Assembly (NCBI GenBank): GCA_937871985.1
Contig: CALMPB010000155.1
Span: 1-64,000 of the forward strand
Source of the DNA: an uncultured Burkholderiaceae bacterium
Lineage (GTDB): Bacteria; Pseudomonadota; Gammaproteobacteria; Burkholderiales; Burkholderiaceae
Direction: 5' to 3'
Length of the DNA: 64,000 nt
In this document: in pieces, positions 7,018-16,222 of the stretch
Numbering within the stretch: position 1 is the first letter of the stretch
Layout: the number at the start of each line of letters is the position of its first letter
Translations under genes and position numbers: made by a program
The notes under the pieces: generated by a model
Told to the model about the DNA's origin: nothing
The model's input: the letters and a program-made list of their open reading frames with translations, nothing else
The model's database searches: none

Positions 7018-8535
7018 TCATTTCAGCTTCCTCGACATGACGCCTGGCCCCTTGCCGCCCGCGTTGCCCGCGTCTTTGGTGCCTGCCGAGAAAGCATTTG
7101 CGACAGTTCCGGCCCTAATCCCAGCCCAAGTCAATGCGCCAATCCAGAATGCCGGGAGCACTAGGAACATCGTCGCCATCACGAAGTTCAACAGCATGTC
7201 TCCGAAGGTGTTGTTGAGGCCCACCAGCGGATCGAAGTTCGTGTGCGGCCGGTTCCAGCCCCACCCCCAGCCGTAGAGCGCATCCAGGATCGTCGAGTCG
7301 ATCCAGCGGGCGAGCTGAAACCAGAATTCGGTGAAGAACAGCGCGAACTGCACCACGCTCACCGTGACCATGGTCTTGAGGTCATAGGTGCCGATTAGCA
7401 GCACCAGCGGGATGCAGATGACCAGCGCCATCTTGAGCAGGGACAGCACCATCGGCAGCGCCTGCCGCACCACGTCCATCGCCGGGAAATAGCCCAGTGA
7501 TCCGACGGTCAGCCCCACGTCGCTGGCGGCACGAGTGACGATGTTGGGCAGCGTCATGTCGATCTGGCCACCGTAGTCCGTGTAGACCGCCCCCTGGTTG
7601 AGCTTCTGCTGGCGAGGGCTTGCGATAGCGCGGATCACCGAGTCGTTGACCTCGGCCTGGCTCAGGAAGCCTGCCCAGCCCGCCAATCGCGTCAGCAGGT
7701 TGGGATCGACCTGGGCCAGCAGTCTTGCCCGCAGGCCATGGCCGCCGTCGGACCACCACTGCCGGCAGGTCGGGTAGCCGCCCCCGCCGGGCACCTGGGC
7801 CAGCCCAGCGTCGCGCGTGGCGTCGAACGGCCAAGCATCGCGCGGTGTCCTGGAGCGGTAGCTGTCGTAGAAGCCGGCGGTGCCGACGAAGTAGCTGGAG
7901 CCGATCCAGGTGACGTCGTGCATCTGCTCCTCGCTCAGGCTGGGCCGGGTCATGAACAGCTTGGCGCGGGCGGGGCCATAGCAGTCGCGGGTAAAGTCGC
8001 TGACCTCCTGGGCCAGCACCGGATCGTCGATGCGGGTCGCGTCGATGTCCATGCGGATCTGCCGCAGGTCGGTGCCGCAGGGAATGGCCGCGACCGAGGC
8101 GCCGGTGATAGCGCGCGAGATCGCGTGCATGGCGAACCACCACACCGGCACCTTCGCCGACTGGTTGTTGATCGTGCTGAACGATTGCGACCAGCCGGTA
8201 TCGGTCGGCTCCGGGACGCTTACCTGACATTGGGTCGAACGCGACCGGTCGTAGCGGATGGTGTTGAGATCGACGTCGATGAAGGGGATGCCCGCGAACA
8301 TGATCACCACGATGGCGACGAAGACGCGGTTCTCGATGCGAGCCGAGGACAGCACGCCCTTGTTGCCTTCGTCCGCGCCTTCCGCGCGGGCCTTCAACCA
8401 TTCCTGGATGACGATCGCCAGGAACGGGACGGCGAACATGCCGCTGGCGACCAGCACCGACCAGATGCCGTTGTGGACTACCCAGGACACCAGTGTCAGG
8501 TAGTACTCCAGGTAGTCGGTGGTGAACAGCGTCAT
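7018..8535 (-). CDS. traG: TraG N-terminal domain mating-pair stabilisation protein
   Basis: A 505-residue inner-membrane protein matching the TraG_N family of F-like and ICE transfer systems. It begins with MTLFTTDYLEYYLTLVSWVV, has membrane segments near residues 20-45 and 75-95, a long periplasmic part, and more membrane segments at about 370-480. It lacks the long C-terminal entry-exclusion part of F TraG, as is normal for this ICE group. It belongs to the distal end of the transfer operon, 13 bp after the small membrane-protein gene. Confidence 0.88.
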   Translation of the reverse strand: MTLFTTDYLEYYLTLVSWVVHNGIWSVLVASGMFAVPFLAIVIQEWLKARAEGADEGNKGVLSSARIENRVFVAIVVIMFAGIPFIDVDLNTIRYDRSRSTQCQVSVPEPTDTGWSQSFSTINNQSAKVPVWWFAMHAISRAITGASVAAIPCGTDLRQIRMDIDATRIDDPVLAQEVSDFTRDCYGPARAKLFMTRPSLSEEQMHDVTWIGSSYFVGTAGFYDSYRSRTPRDAWPFDATRDAGLAQVPGGGGYPTCRQWWSDGGHGLRARLLAQVDPNLLTRLAGWAGFLSQAEVNDSVIRAIASPRQQKLNQGAVYTDYGGQIDMTLPNIVTRAASDVGLTVGSLGYFPAMDVVRQALPMVLSLLKMALVICIPLVLLIGTYDLKTMVTVSVVQFALFFTEFWFQLARWIDSTILDALYGWGWGWNRPHTNFDPLVGLNNTFGDMLLNFVMATMFLVLPAFWIGALTWAGIRAGTVANAFSAGTKDAGNAGGKGPGVMSRKLK

Positions 8536-8548
8536 GGCGAACCTCGCG

Positions 8549-8899
8549 CTACCGTGCCTGCATCAGCAGGCTGGCTTCCAGCGCGATCACGGCGACGATG
8601 GACGCAACCTCCGCGCGCAGCAGTCGCTGCCCGGCAGCGCGCTCCGGTTCCCGCGTGCGCAGGCGACGGCGCATCCAGAGCCAACCCCAGGCAGTGATGG
8701 CGTAGAGCAACAACCGCCAGACCAGGAAGGCCCCGGATTGCGCCGCCATCCAGCGCTGCCAGCCCTCGATGCTGCCCGCGATGCGGATGCCGACCACATT
8801 GACGGCGATCGCGGCGATCAGTAGCGACACCGCCCACACCAGCACCAGGATGGCACGCCGGCTGGACAGCCAGCGCAGGCACCGCCCCACGGTATTCAT
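8549..8899 (-). CDS. Small ICE membrane protein of unknown function
   Basis: A 116-residue protein with three hydrophobic segments (about 17-40, 57-75 and 95-112) and basic loops, so probably a polytopic inner-membrane protein. Its ATG overlaps the stop of the PFL_4711 gene (ATGA), which ties it to the transfer operon. A gene of this size is common at this position in the family. I do not recognise a domain. Confidence 0.7.
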   Translation of the reverse strand: MNTVGRCLRWLSSRRAILVLVWAVSLLIAAIAVNVVGIRIAGSIEGWQRWMAAQSGAFLVWRLLLYAITAWGWLWMRRRLRTREPERAAGQRLLRAEVASIVAVIALEASLLMQAR

Positions 8900-10293
8900 G
8901 GATGGCTTCCGCCGGACGGCGGCCGCTGCAGTTCATCGACCCGATTGCGTACCGGGTCACCCTCGTAGATGCCACGCGCACCGGCGGCGCGGGTGCTGTG
9001 GCGCTGGATGATCGCCATTGGCGAGTTGCTGGCCAGTTCGCGGCGCAGTTCCAGCTCTGCCTTCAGGTTGTGAATCTCGCGATCGAGGATGTCGCTTTCG
9101 TGGGTGACGGCCTTCTGGGCCAGTTCGTTGGCGGCCACGTTGGGCTCCTTGCGCCCGGTCAGCAGCGTGCGTTGCAGCAGCAGCGCCTTCTCCAGCACGC
9201 TGGCCAGCGCGACCTCCGAGGCCAGGCGCCGAGCCAGGATGTCCTGGTCCGTCTCGTCGCGAAGGGCCTCGATCACCCCACGGGTGATGGGCAGCGACGC
9301 GCTGCTCGCAGCCTGCAGGTTCTGCGCCGTGGTTGGACGGCTGCCGGCGACCAGTTCCTGCAGGGCCTGCAGCTTGTCCTCGTATTCCTCCTGGATCAGC
9401 GGGGTCAGGCCAACGCCCGGCGTGGTGACGGTCTTGGTGCATGCATCGCAGGTGCGCTGTTCCTGCTCGCCCAGCACGCGAACGGCCCAGGCCGCGGCGG
9501 CATCGGGCGAACTCCAGGTCTGGCATGCCAGGTTGCCGCCGCAACTGGCTTGCGGAATCGAACTGGCATCGCCGACGCCACGGCCGTTGAGCAGGTTGTA
9601 GCCGGCGCGGGTCACGTCGCCGACCACGCGCACCGGACGTTGGCCCGCGCCGCCGGCGTTGTCTCCGCCGACCCACGGTACGCCATTGTTGCCACGGTTC
9701 GCCTCGGCGTCGTCGATCGCCGAGACCGCATCGGTGCTCGCGACGGCCTGCTTCAGCGCCATGCCTTCGGCGAGTTGGTCCCAGCCGAGCTGCCCACCCG
9801 CCATGTCGGCCATGCGGTTGGCGATGGCACGGCAGGTCAGCTTGCTGCGATCGAAATCCAGCCTGGCTTGCAGCACCCCATTGGTCAGCAGGTTATACAG
9901 CCCTGGATCGGCGCGCTGGATGATCAGCGCGGGCAGCGACGCCACGGCAGCGGTGGCGTTCTGGATCACCGAGGACATGATGGCCTGGAAGCCGTTGGTG
10001 ATGCCGTTCAACTGGTTCTGCAGCGTGGTGGTGATGCTCATGTCGCCACAGATCAGGTTGCTGTTCCAGCCGACGCCAACACCGATGGAGTGCATGTTGG
10101 CCGCACCGCTCATGGATACCGCGCGGCCGCCCCCAATGCTGTAGAGCACGTCGTCGCCGATCACGCTGCCCTGATGCTGGACGCCGTACTCGTTGACGCT
10201 GGTCTGCGCCCCGGCGCCGGCGCAGCTCAGCGCTGCGACAACGGCCAATGCGGTGCACAGGAATCGACGGGCGCTCGGCGGTGGAGTCGTCAT
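8896..10293 (-). CDS. Integrating conjugative element protein, PFL_4711 family (TIGR03755)
   Basis: A secreted protein of about 465 residues, set in the gene order of TraU/TraN-type envelope proteins. It has a signal peptide (FLCTALAVVAALSCAGAGAQ), a glycine/asparagine-rich central region, cysteine pairs such as EQRTCDACTKTV, and an extended helical C-terminal region (about 350-440). It probably acts in the periplasm or outer membrane in pilus assembly or mating-pair formation. The GTG at 10308 overlaps the previous stop (GTGA) and is an alternative start; ATG 10293 gives a normal signal peptide. Confidence 0.88.
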   Translation of the reverse strand: MTTPPPSARRFLCTALAVVAALSCAGAGAQTSVNEYGVQHQGSVIGDDVLYSIGGGRAVSMSGAANMHSIGVGVGWNSNLICGDMSITTTLQNQLNGITNGFQAIMSSVIQNATAAVASLPALIIQRADPGLYNLLTNGVLQARLDFDRSKLTCRAIANRMADMAGGQLGWDQLAEGMALKQAVASTDAVSAIDDAEANRGNNGVPWVGGDNAGGAGQRPVRVVGDVTRAGYNLLNGRGVGDASSIPQASCGGNLACQTWSSPDAAAAWAVRVLGEQEQRTCDACTKTVTTPGVGLTPLIQEEYEDKLQALQELVAGSRPTTAQNLQAASSASLPITRGVIEALRDETDQDILARRLASEVALASVLEKALLLQRTLLTGRKEPNVAANELAQKAVTHESDILDREIHNLKAELELRRELASNSPMAIIQRHSTRAAGARGIYEGDPVRNRVDELQRPPSGGSHP

Positions 10294-10304
10294 GGCATCG
10301 GGCC

Positions 10305-11255
10305 TCACAGGAAATCGACGCTGCCGAGGAACACCTGGCCGCGGCGCTGGCAGCAGCTATAGGGACGCCACAATGCCCAGGCGTAGTCGCCTTGCCGGGC
10401 CTGCGCCTTGGCATTGCCGTGGGGGAATACCGCGCAACTGCTGGACAGTGTGGGGGTCAGCTCCTGCCACTTGCCCGTGGCGGCATCGGTTTCCATCAGG
10501 GCGGCGGCCGGCCAGTAGCCATCGCGCGAACTGGCGAGCAAGGGCTGGTACACGTGAATCTGGTTGCGGCGCGTCACGATGTCACCCGCGCGCTGGGCAA
10601 CCACGGCCGCGGCCTTGTGGTCATCCACCTGGTGCAGGAAGCCGCCGCGCGGATAGACGTTGCCCCAAAGATTCAGGCCCGTGCGCGTGCCGATCTCGCG
10701 CCGCCCGGGAATCAGTGCTTCCGGATACAGCGCCTCGGGGATGTTGTAGCGCCATGCCAGCGTGTCGAGCGTGCTCAGCAGATAGGGCATGAAGGCGGTG
10801 CCGGCGCCCTCGCAGGTGTAGCCGAAGGCGCTGGCGAACTGGCTGAACACATGGCCACCGGGATGGCCGATGACGTCGGCGTTCTTGAACTTCGCCAGGT
10901 TGTTCTCGTGATCCTCGTTGGTGGTGCCGTCGCCACCGGCCTTCGCGGTCGGGTTCGGCAGGCTCATCGCCCGCACCTCGACCCAAGGGTTCTCGCCGGT
11001 GTTCGAGTAGCTCGACACCACGGCATCCGGGATGTAGTGGCGCACCTTGACCGAGGTGCGTACGGTGCATCCCGTCCAGGTGCAATAGAGCCAATAGCAG
11101 ATGCCGGTGACGCGGTATTCCAGGCAATCCGGCGACAGGGTGGAGGCCACGATGGTGGCGGTGTTCAGTGCAAAGGACGATGCGGAACACCCCAGCAGCA
11201 GCGCTGCGATGGCCAACCGCTGGCGCCGGGATGGCGCGAACGGACGCCTCGTCAT
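10305..11255 (-). CDS. TraU-like protein, PFL_4710 family (TIGR03756)
   Basis: A 316-residue exported protein of the TraU family needed for conjugal DNA transfer. A signal sequence (LAIAALLLGCSASSFA) is followed by a cysteine-rich mature part (CLEYRVTGICYWLYCTWTGC, and CCQRRGQ near the end), as expected for disulfide-stabilised periplasmic proteins; the DsbA-like protein encoded at 33554 would serve them. Its start overlaps the stop of the PFL_4709 gene by ATGA. Confidence 0.9.
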   Translation of the reverse strand: MTRRPFAPSRRQRLAIAALLLGCSASSFALNTATIVASTLSPDCLEYRVTGICYWLYCTWTGCTVRTSVKVRHYIPDAVVSSYSNTGENPWVEVRAMSLPNPTAKAGGDGTTNEDHENNLAKFKNADVIGHPGGHVFSQFASAFGYTCEGAGTAFMPYLLSTLDTLAWRYNIPEALYPEALIPGRREIGTRTGLNLWGNVYPRGGFLHQVDDHKAAAVVAQRAGDIVTRRNQIHVYQPLLASSRDGYWPAAALMETDAATGKWQELTPTLSSSCAVFPHGNAKAQARQGDYAWALWRPYSCCQRRGQVFLGSVDFL

Positions 11256-11689
11256 GGCTGCGTCCTCCGGTATTGGTCGATGCGGGCTACCGCACGGGCC
11301 ACGTCCGTCTCGCCATAGACCACGTATCGGCGATCCACCACGATGGCGGGAATCTTGGTGACGCCAAGGCTCCAGGCATCGGCAATACCCTGGTAGGCGG
11401 CGCCGATCCTTCGCTGCAGTTCTGTACCGCCCTGCTTCAGGCGTTGCCGGACGATGGCGCTGGCGCGTTCTTGATCGGCGGGCAAGTTGGCGGCCAGTTC
11501 CGCTTCGAGCACCGCGCCCGCGTCCAGGATGAGGTGTCGGTCAGCCTGGCCAAGGACCGGATGATGCGAGTCGGTAACGACCCAGACTTCCGAAGCGGCG
11601 GCGCGAGTGGCCAACGCCAGAATGGCGATGGCCGTAGCAATCCATGCTGGGCGAGCGCGAGCGGCATGAGGAACAGCGCAAGAGTCCAT
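11252..11689 (-). CDS. Integrating conjugative element protein, PFL_4709 family (TIGR03757, TrbC-like)
   Basis: A 145-residue exported protein with an N-terminal hydrophobic segment (WIATAIAILALATRAAASEV) and a thioredoxin-like C-terminal part ending ITKIPAIVVDRRYVVYG-like (here VTKIPAIVVD). It corresponds to TrbC-like pilus assembly proteins in F-type systems. The ATG at 11689 is chosen; the frame stays open to 11758. This is the last conserved transfer gene before the first cargo region: its normal upstream neighbour, the DsbA-like gene, lies about 22 kb to the right. Confidence 0.85.
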   Translation of the reverse strand: MDSCAVPHAARARPAWIATAIAILALATRAAASEVWVVTDSHHPVLGQADRHLILDAGAVLEAELAANLPADQERASAIVRQRLKQGGTELQRRIGAAYQGIADAWSLGVTKIPAIVVDRRYVVYGETDVARAVARIDQYRRTQP

Positions 11690-12000
11690 GGGACAACACC
11701 GGAGGGAAGCCAATCCGGTGACAGTCGAACCGAAACCCGGCTTTGACACGACAAACAAACCGGAGACCGCGCTGCCCCGTTTTCACCTTCCTTGTCTGCC
11801 CCGACTCGCTGATCCGGACCTACGCGCGTGCCATGAGCTGACTGTGTGCAGTGGATGGGTATGGGCCGATCCAGCCCCGTGGCCCAAGCTGTTCACATCG
11901 GACGCCGATGTGGCTTGATTGCTGGCCGAGATTGATATCGGCGATGACAACGGCCACGTATCTGGTTGTTGCGACTTGAGCCTAGACGATGTCCCCAGTC
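11690..12000. other. Junction between transfer genes and first cargo region, no gene seen
   Basis: No coding frame with recognisable content was found on either strand. The stretch is less GC-rich around 11900-11960 than the transfer genes. It separates the PFL_4709 gene from the methionine aminopeptidase fragment, so the left cargo boundary should lie inside it. Confidence 0.5.
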
Positions 12001-12159
12001 CTACTGGATGTCCTCGGCGGAAGGAATGCCGCGGCAGACCACACGGTCGCGGGAGGCGTTGAGCGCATAGACGTACCCGTACTGCCCTTTGCTGGCCGGG
12101 AACGCTTTGAGCTCGTGGGCGATGAGGCCAACGATCAGATCGTTGACCTGCATTGTGGA
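12001..12159 (-). pseudogene. Internal fragment of a type I methionine aminopeptidase gene
   Basis: The minus strand encodes STMQVNDLIVGLIAHEL, then PASKGQYGYVYALNASRD and GIPSAEDIQ before a TAG. It matches residues of about 34-86 of the intact aminopeptidase at 22411-23178 but with many silent and some coding differences, so it is a diverged homologue and not a recent copy. The fragment stops exactly where the palindromic element at 12160 begins; the rest of the gene is gone. Confidence 0.85.
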
Positions 12160-12277
12160 CTAGTTGTGATCTCTCAGTAGGTTGTTCATCCGGGGCTCCT
12201 GGGGGCTGGTTTCGCTTCGTAACCCCCATCTTCCAGAGATGCCCTGGATGAACAACCTACTGAGAGATCACAGCTAG
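12160..12277. mobile_element. 118-bp palindromic MITE-like element
   Basis: Two arms of 37 bp (12160-12196 and 12241-12277) are inverted copies with two mismatches, separated by 44 bp that contain a nested GGGGG/CCCCC stem. Both ends carry CTAG, which could be a duplicated 4-bp target site of the YTAR type used by IS5-group elements. There is no coding capacity. The arms contain CTCTCAGTAGGTTGTTCATC. The size, the long terminal repeats and the lack of genes fit a non-autonomous element moved by a transposase elsewhere in the genome. Confidence 0.65.
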
Positions 12278-12289
12278 AGGCAGAGAAGA

Positions 12290-13093
12290 CTAAGCCACCA
12301 GCATCACCAGCAGAACGACGCACAGCAGCGTGATGTATGCCTTGGCGTGAATGGTATCGGGAATCCGGCTAATCCACCTCGATGTGGCCCGGATACCCAG
12401 CCATGAACCAACCGCCAAGACCGCGCAAGCGCGCAAGTCGATGTAACCCGCGTGCCATGCACCCAGCGGTGCATCGTTCCACGCCAGCAGCGCATAAGTC
12501 GCCGAGCCGACCACGGCCATTGGCAGCGACAGTGGGTTGGCCGCTGCTGTCGCAGCGGTCATGCTGGCGCCGCGGCGGCGCATCAGCGGCACGGTCATCA
12601 CGCTGCCGCCCACGCCCAGGAAGGCGGCGATCGCACCAATCGCCGTGCCTGCGGCAGCGGTCATCCACCGTCCCCATGGACGAATCCGCGCAGCCGTTTC
12701 CTGGGTGAAGCCCGGCCGCAGGATGCTGTCGAGGATCGTCAACCCCAGGTAGAAGATGAAGGCCCAGCGTACCCAGTCCCCGCTCAATGCCAATGCGGCA
12801 GCCGCGCCCGGTATTGCGCCCACGGCGATGTAGCCCAGTAGCGGGCGCACCTGATCCCACGGCACCGTGCCAGCTTTGTGATGGCGCATCGTCGCCAGCC
12901 CCGCACCGAAGATCATCACGCAGGTGGACGTGGCAACGGCCACGTGCATGGCGGCGTCGCCCACGGCGCTGCCGCCATGCGTAGCCAGGAGCACGGAATA
13001 CAGCACGGGCACGACGACGAAGCCACCGCCGAAGCCGAACAGCACGGTCGTTATCCCGGCGAGGAAACCAAAGAACAAAAGCAGGAAGTACAT
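12290..13093 (-). CDS. TauE/SafE-family anion exporter (DUF81)
   Basis: A 267-residue polytopic membrane protein of the TauE/SafE family, which exports sulfite, sulfonates or related organic anions. It has two repeated halves, each with a glycine-rich motif (GITTVLFGFGGGFVVVPVL at about 11-29; AIAAFLGVGGSVMTVPLM at about 150-170), and about eight hydrophobic segments. ATG 13093 opens directly on the first membrane helix (MYFLLLFFGFLAGI). It is divergent from the AraC-type regulator at 13200, a likely controller. Confidence 0.88.
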   Translation of the reverse strand: MYFLLLFFGFLAGITTVLFGFGGGFVVVPVLYSVLLATHGGSAVGDAAMHVAVATSTCVMIFGAGLATMRHHKAGTVPWDQVRPLLGYIAVGAIPGAAAALALSGDWVRWAFIFYLGLTILDSILRPGFTQETAARIRPWGRWMTAAAGTAIGAIAAFLGVGGSVMTVPLMRRRGASMTAATAAANPLSLPMAVVGSATYALLAWNDAPLGAWHAGYIDLRACAVLAVGSWLGIRATSRWISRIPDTIHAKAYITLLCVVLLVMLVA

Positions 13094-13199
13094 GGCGGAA
13101 ACCGCATCGTGAGAGGACGAAACTTCACGATAGGGTGCGCCGAATTGGCTGTCTCTCGCTGATTGGTCAATAATCCTTTTGTTTAGGCCATCCATTGCC

Positions 13200-13985
13200 A
13201 TGCGCAACATACCGCTGGACTCCGTGGATGCCGTGGCGCGCCCCGTGCTGGCCATCGGCACCGATTACCCGCCGGGCACCTTGCTCGACACCCATACGCA
13301 CCGGCGCGCCCAGGTGCTGTACGGCATGAGCGGGGTGATGGAAGTGGAAACGGACGATGGCGCATGGGCCATTCCACCGTACAGCGGCGTGTGGATTCCC
13401 GCCGGCAAACCCCACCGCGTGCGGATGCAGGGTGTGAGTACGCGCAGCCTCTACATCGAGCCGGCTGCCGCGCCGCGCCCGGCAGATCACTGCGAGGCGC
13501 TGGTCATCTCCCCTCTGCTGCACCAGTTGCTGCTGGCCTCGGCGGACATGCCCGCGCTGTACGACGAGGACGGGCGCGACGGTGCGCTGGCGCAGTTGCT
13601 GCTGCACGAAGTGCGCCAGACGCAGACGATGCCCCTGTTCGCGCCGATCCCCCAAGACCGCCAGCTTGCACGGCTGTGCAAGGCGTTCCTGAAGTCGCCC
13701 AGCATCCAGGCCACGCCGCAGATGTGGGCGCAACGGCTGCACAAGAGCCTGCGCACTTTCACCCGGTTCTTTCACCAGCAGACGGGCATGAGTTTCGGGG
13801 CATGGCGGCAGCAAGCCTGCCTGCTGGCGGCGCTGCCCCGGCTATCGGCTGGGCAGTCCGTCACGCAGGTGGCGCTGGATCTGGGCTACGACAGCCCCAG
13901 CGCGTTTTCCACCATGTTCAAACGGCGGCTCGGCAAGACGCCGATGAACTTCATCAGCGAATCCGACACGGCCGCATCTCGGTAG
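13200..13985 (+). CDS. AraC-family transcriptional regulator with cupin sensor
   Basis: A 261-residue regulator. The N-terminal cupin-like sensor (about 20-85: LLDTHTHRRAQVLYGMSGVM, then WIPAGKPHRVRM) is followed by the double HTH of AraC/XylS proteins (about 170-255, ending VTQVALDLGYDSPSAFSTMF, KRRLGKTPMNF). The ATG at 13200 was preferred over the TTG at 13179. The gene is divergent from the TauE exporter gene with about 107 bp between starts, so it probably senses a small molecule and switches on export. Confidence 0.88.
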   Translation: MRNIPLDSVDAVARPVLAIGTDYPPGTLLDTHTHRRAQVLYGMSGVMEVETDDGAWAIPPYSGVWIPAGKPHRVRMQGVSTRSLYIEPAAAPRPADHCEALVISPLLHQLLLASADMPALYDEDGRDGALAQLLLHEVRQTQTMPLFAPIPQDRQLARLCKAFLKSPSIQATPQMWAQRLHKSLRTFTRFFHQQTGMSFGAWRQQACLLAALPRLSAGQSVTQVALDLGYDSPSAFSTMFKRRLGKTPMNFISESDTAASR

Positions 13986-14087
13986 GGGGTTCCGTGTCCC
14001 TGTCGTGAAATACACATCGCCCAGCCGCCGCAAGCAGGCAGTGGCTGAACGTTAACCATCCGTTCCCCATGATCGCCATGTTCATCG

Positions 14088-14789
14088 CTACCTTTCCTTT
14101 TCGGAGGACAAGGCCTGTCCTTGGCTGCGTACGGAATTCAAGCCCGCACCGCGTTTTCTTGCCCGCGTCCTGGCGATATCGACACGGCACCAGGGACGTA
14201 CCTGCCAATGCTCAGCTTCGAACCGGTCGATGGCTGCTGCATCGCGCAAGGTCATGCCGATCATGTCCAAGCCATCGACCAGCATCCGCTTCTGCCTGGG
14301 TTGCAAATCGAAGGGATATTCATCGCCCTGCGGCGTGGAAACGATTTGCTTCTCCACGTCGATGGTCAGGCGCTTTTCCTGGCCATGCGCCACGCTGTCC
14401 ATCAACGCCTGGACCTGCTCCGGCGGCAAGGTGACAAGCAGCAGGCGATTGTTCATCGCATTGAAATAGAAGATCTCTCCGTAACTCGGCGCGACGACAG
14501 CATCGAACCCGGCCTGCTGCAATCCCCATACCGCGTGCTCCCGGCTCGATCCGCAGCCGAAGTTCGCCCCGCCCAACAGAATGCGCGCGCCGCGATATTC
14601 CGGACGGTTGAGCACGAAGTCCGGGCGAAGCCGCCCTTCGGTGTCGAAACGCAGGTCATGCAGCAGTCCGTCTGCCAATCCGCTCTTGTCGATCCCCAGC
14701 AGGAACTGCTTGGGCATGATCTGGTCGGTGTCCAGGTTGCCGATTGGCAATGGCGCCGCCACGCCTTTGATACGGTGCGTTTCGCTCAT
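14088..14789 (-). CDS. leuD: 3-isopropylmalate dehydratase small subunit (LeuD-like)
   Basis: The swivelling small subunit of an aconitase-family hydro-lyase. Residues PLPIGNLDTDQIMPKQFL, the conserved GGANFGCGSSREHAVWGL near 72-89 and PSYGEIFYFN are typical of LeuD. At 233 residues it is longer than the usual 200 or so because of an arginine-rich C-terminal extension. The start at 14789 lies in an ATGA overlap with the large-subunit gene. It is transcribed with the hydrolase gene at 16223, outside any leucine operon (no leuA or leuB nearby), so an accessory or substrate-shifted isomerase/dehydratase is possible. Confidence 0.85.
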   Translation of the reverse strand: MSETHRIKGVAAPLPIGNLDTDQIMPKQFLLGIDKSGLADGLLHDLRFDTEGRLRPDFVLNRPEYRGARILLGGANFGCGSSREHAVWGLQQAGFDAVVAPSYGEIFYFNAMNNRLLLVTLPPEQVQALMDSVAHGQEKRLTIDVEKQIVSTPQGDEYPFDLQPRQKRMLVDGLDMIGMTLRDAAAIDRFEAEHWQVRPWCRVDIARTRARKRGAGLNSVRSQGQALSSEKER

Positions 14790-16222
14790 GCACGGAACTC
14801 CTTGCGAATGTCGACGATGCGTCCGGCGATTGCGGCAGCGGCAGCCATGGCCGGACTCATCAGATGCGTGCGGCTGCCCCGGCCCTGACGGCCCTCGAAG
14901 TTGCGATTGGTCGTGGAGGCGCACCGCTCGCCCGGCGCGAGTACGTCGTCGTTCATCGCCAGGCACATCGAACAGCCCGGTTGTCGCCATTCGAATCCCG
15001 CCTCGACCAGCACCTGCGCGGTCCCTTCGCGTTCGGCCTGGTCACGGACCAGCCCGGAGCCAGGCACCACCATCGCCCGCACGCCCGGGGCAACCTTGCG
15101 CCCCCGCACCACCCGAGCTGCCTCGCGCAGGTCCTCGATGCGGGCGTTGGTACACGAACCGATGAACACGCGGTCGATCGGAATACCTTCGATCGGCGTG
15201 CCGGGCGCCAAGCCGATGTAATCCAGTGCCTTGTGCCAAGTCGCCCTCTCGATGTCACCCGCGGCATCGCTCAACGGCGGCACGGTGCCGTCCACCGGCA
15301 GCGCCTGGTCGGGACTGGTACCCCAGGTGACATAGGGAGCGACCTCGGAAGCATCGAATCGATGCTCGGCATCGAAACGCGCCGATGCGTCCGTGCGGAG
15401 TTGCTTCCATGCCGTGTGCGCGGCCGCCAGCGCAGCGTCGTCCATATCGCAGATCCGCTCGGACACGTAGTCGGATGTGATCGCGTCAGGCGCGATCAGC
15501 GCCGCGCGGGCACCGGCTTCCACGGTCATGTTGCACAAGGTCATGCGCGCCTCGGCGGACAGTGCGGCGATAGCTTCGCCGACATACTCGACCGCATAGC
15601 CACGCGCGCCTTGTGCTCCGATCTTGGCGATGATGTGCAAGATCAGGTCCTTGGACGTCGTCCCCAGAGGCAGTCGACCATCGACCTGGATTCGCATGTC
15701 CTTGGCCACGCGGTACACCAGAGTCTGCGTGGCAAGCACATGCTCCACTTCCGACGTGCCGATCCCGAACCCGAGTGCCCCGAGGGCACCGTAGGTCGTG
15801 GTATGGCTGTCGCCGCATAACACGACCATGCCGGGACGGATCAGGCCAAGTTCCGGCGCGACGACATGCTCGATTCCTTGCATCGGATCACGCACGTCGA
15901 ACAGCTCGATCCCCTGCTCAGCGCAGTTGGCGGCAAAGTTCGCCGCTTGCCGTGCGGCGGGGGCAATGTCGATCGTGCGCGCAGCAATCGGCACCGGGCG
16001 CGTGGGGATGACGTGATCGACCACGCCCATTTGCTGGTGTGGGCGCCGCACCCGCAATCCACGTTGCGCCAGTCCTGCAAAAGCCTGTGGGCTGGTGTAT
16101 TCGTTCATGATGTGCAGGTCGACATATAGCAGCACGTTGTCGACATCCAGGCGTTCGACGGTGTGCGAATCGACCAGTTTTCGGTAAAGCGTCGTCGCTG
16201 GCATGGGCAGGCTCGAGGACAT
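14786..16222 (-). CDS. leuC: 3-isopropylmalate dehydratase large subunit (LeuC-like)
   Basis: A 478-residue aconitase-superfamily subunit with the three cysteine ligands of a [4Fe-4S] cluster (FIGSCTNARIEDL and QPGCSMCLAMN) plus the conserved GDSHTTTYGALGALGFGIGT. C-terminal STTNRNFEGRQGRGSRTHLM is also canonical. The N-terminus reads TLYRKLVDSHTV, as in LeuC. With LeuD it would isomerise 2- to 3-isopropylmalate or hydrate a related alkylmaleate. The start overlaps the end of the hydrolase gene region with no gap, which shows a three-gene operon under the divergent LysR. Confidence 0.88.
   Translation of the reverse strand: MSSSLPMPATTLYRKLVDSHTVERLDVDNVLLYVDLHIMNEYTSPQAFAGLAQRGLRVRRPHQQMGVVDHVIPTRPVPIAARTIDIAPAARQAANFAANCAEQGIELFDVRDPMQGIEHVVAPELGLIRPGMVVLCGDSHTTTYGALGALGFGIGTSEVEHVLATQTLVYRVAKDMRIQVDGRLPLGTTSKDLILHIIAKIGAQGARGYAVEYVGEAIAALSAEARMTLCNMTVEAGARAALIAPDAITSDYVSERICDMDDAALAAAHTAWKQLRTDASARFDAEHRFDASEVAPYVTWGTSPDQALPVDGTVPPLSDAAGDIERATWHKALDYIGLAPGTPIEGIPIDRVFIGSCTNARIEDLREAARVVRGRKVAPGVRAMVVPGSGLVRDQAEREGTAQVLVEAGFEWRQPGCSMCLAMNDDVLAPGERCASTTNRNFEGRQGRGSRTHLMSPAMAAAAAIAGRIVDIRKEFRA

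Noticed and set aside
7000..7020. Terminator between DUF3742 and traG
   Set aside because: Only a 5-bp stem with no T-run is visible; not enough for a call.
8902..10362. 486-residue plus-strand open frame
   Set aside because: Antisense to the PFL_4711 gene, which has a signal peptide and family features.
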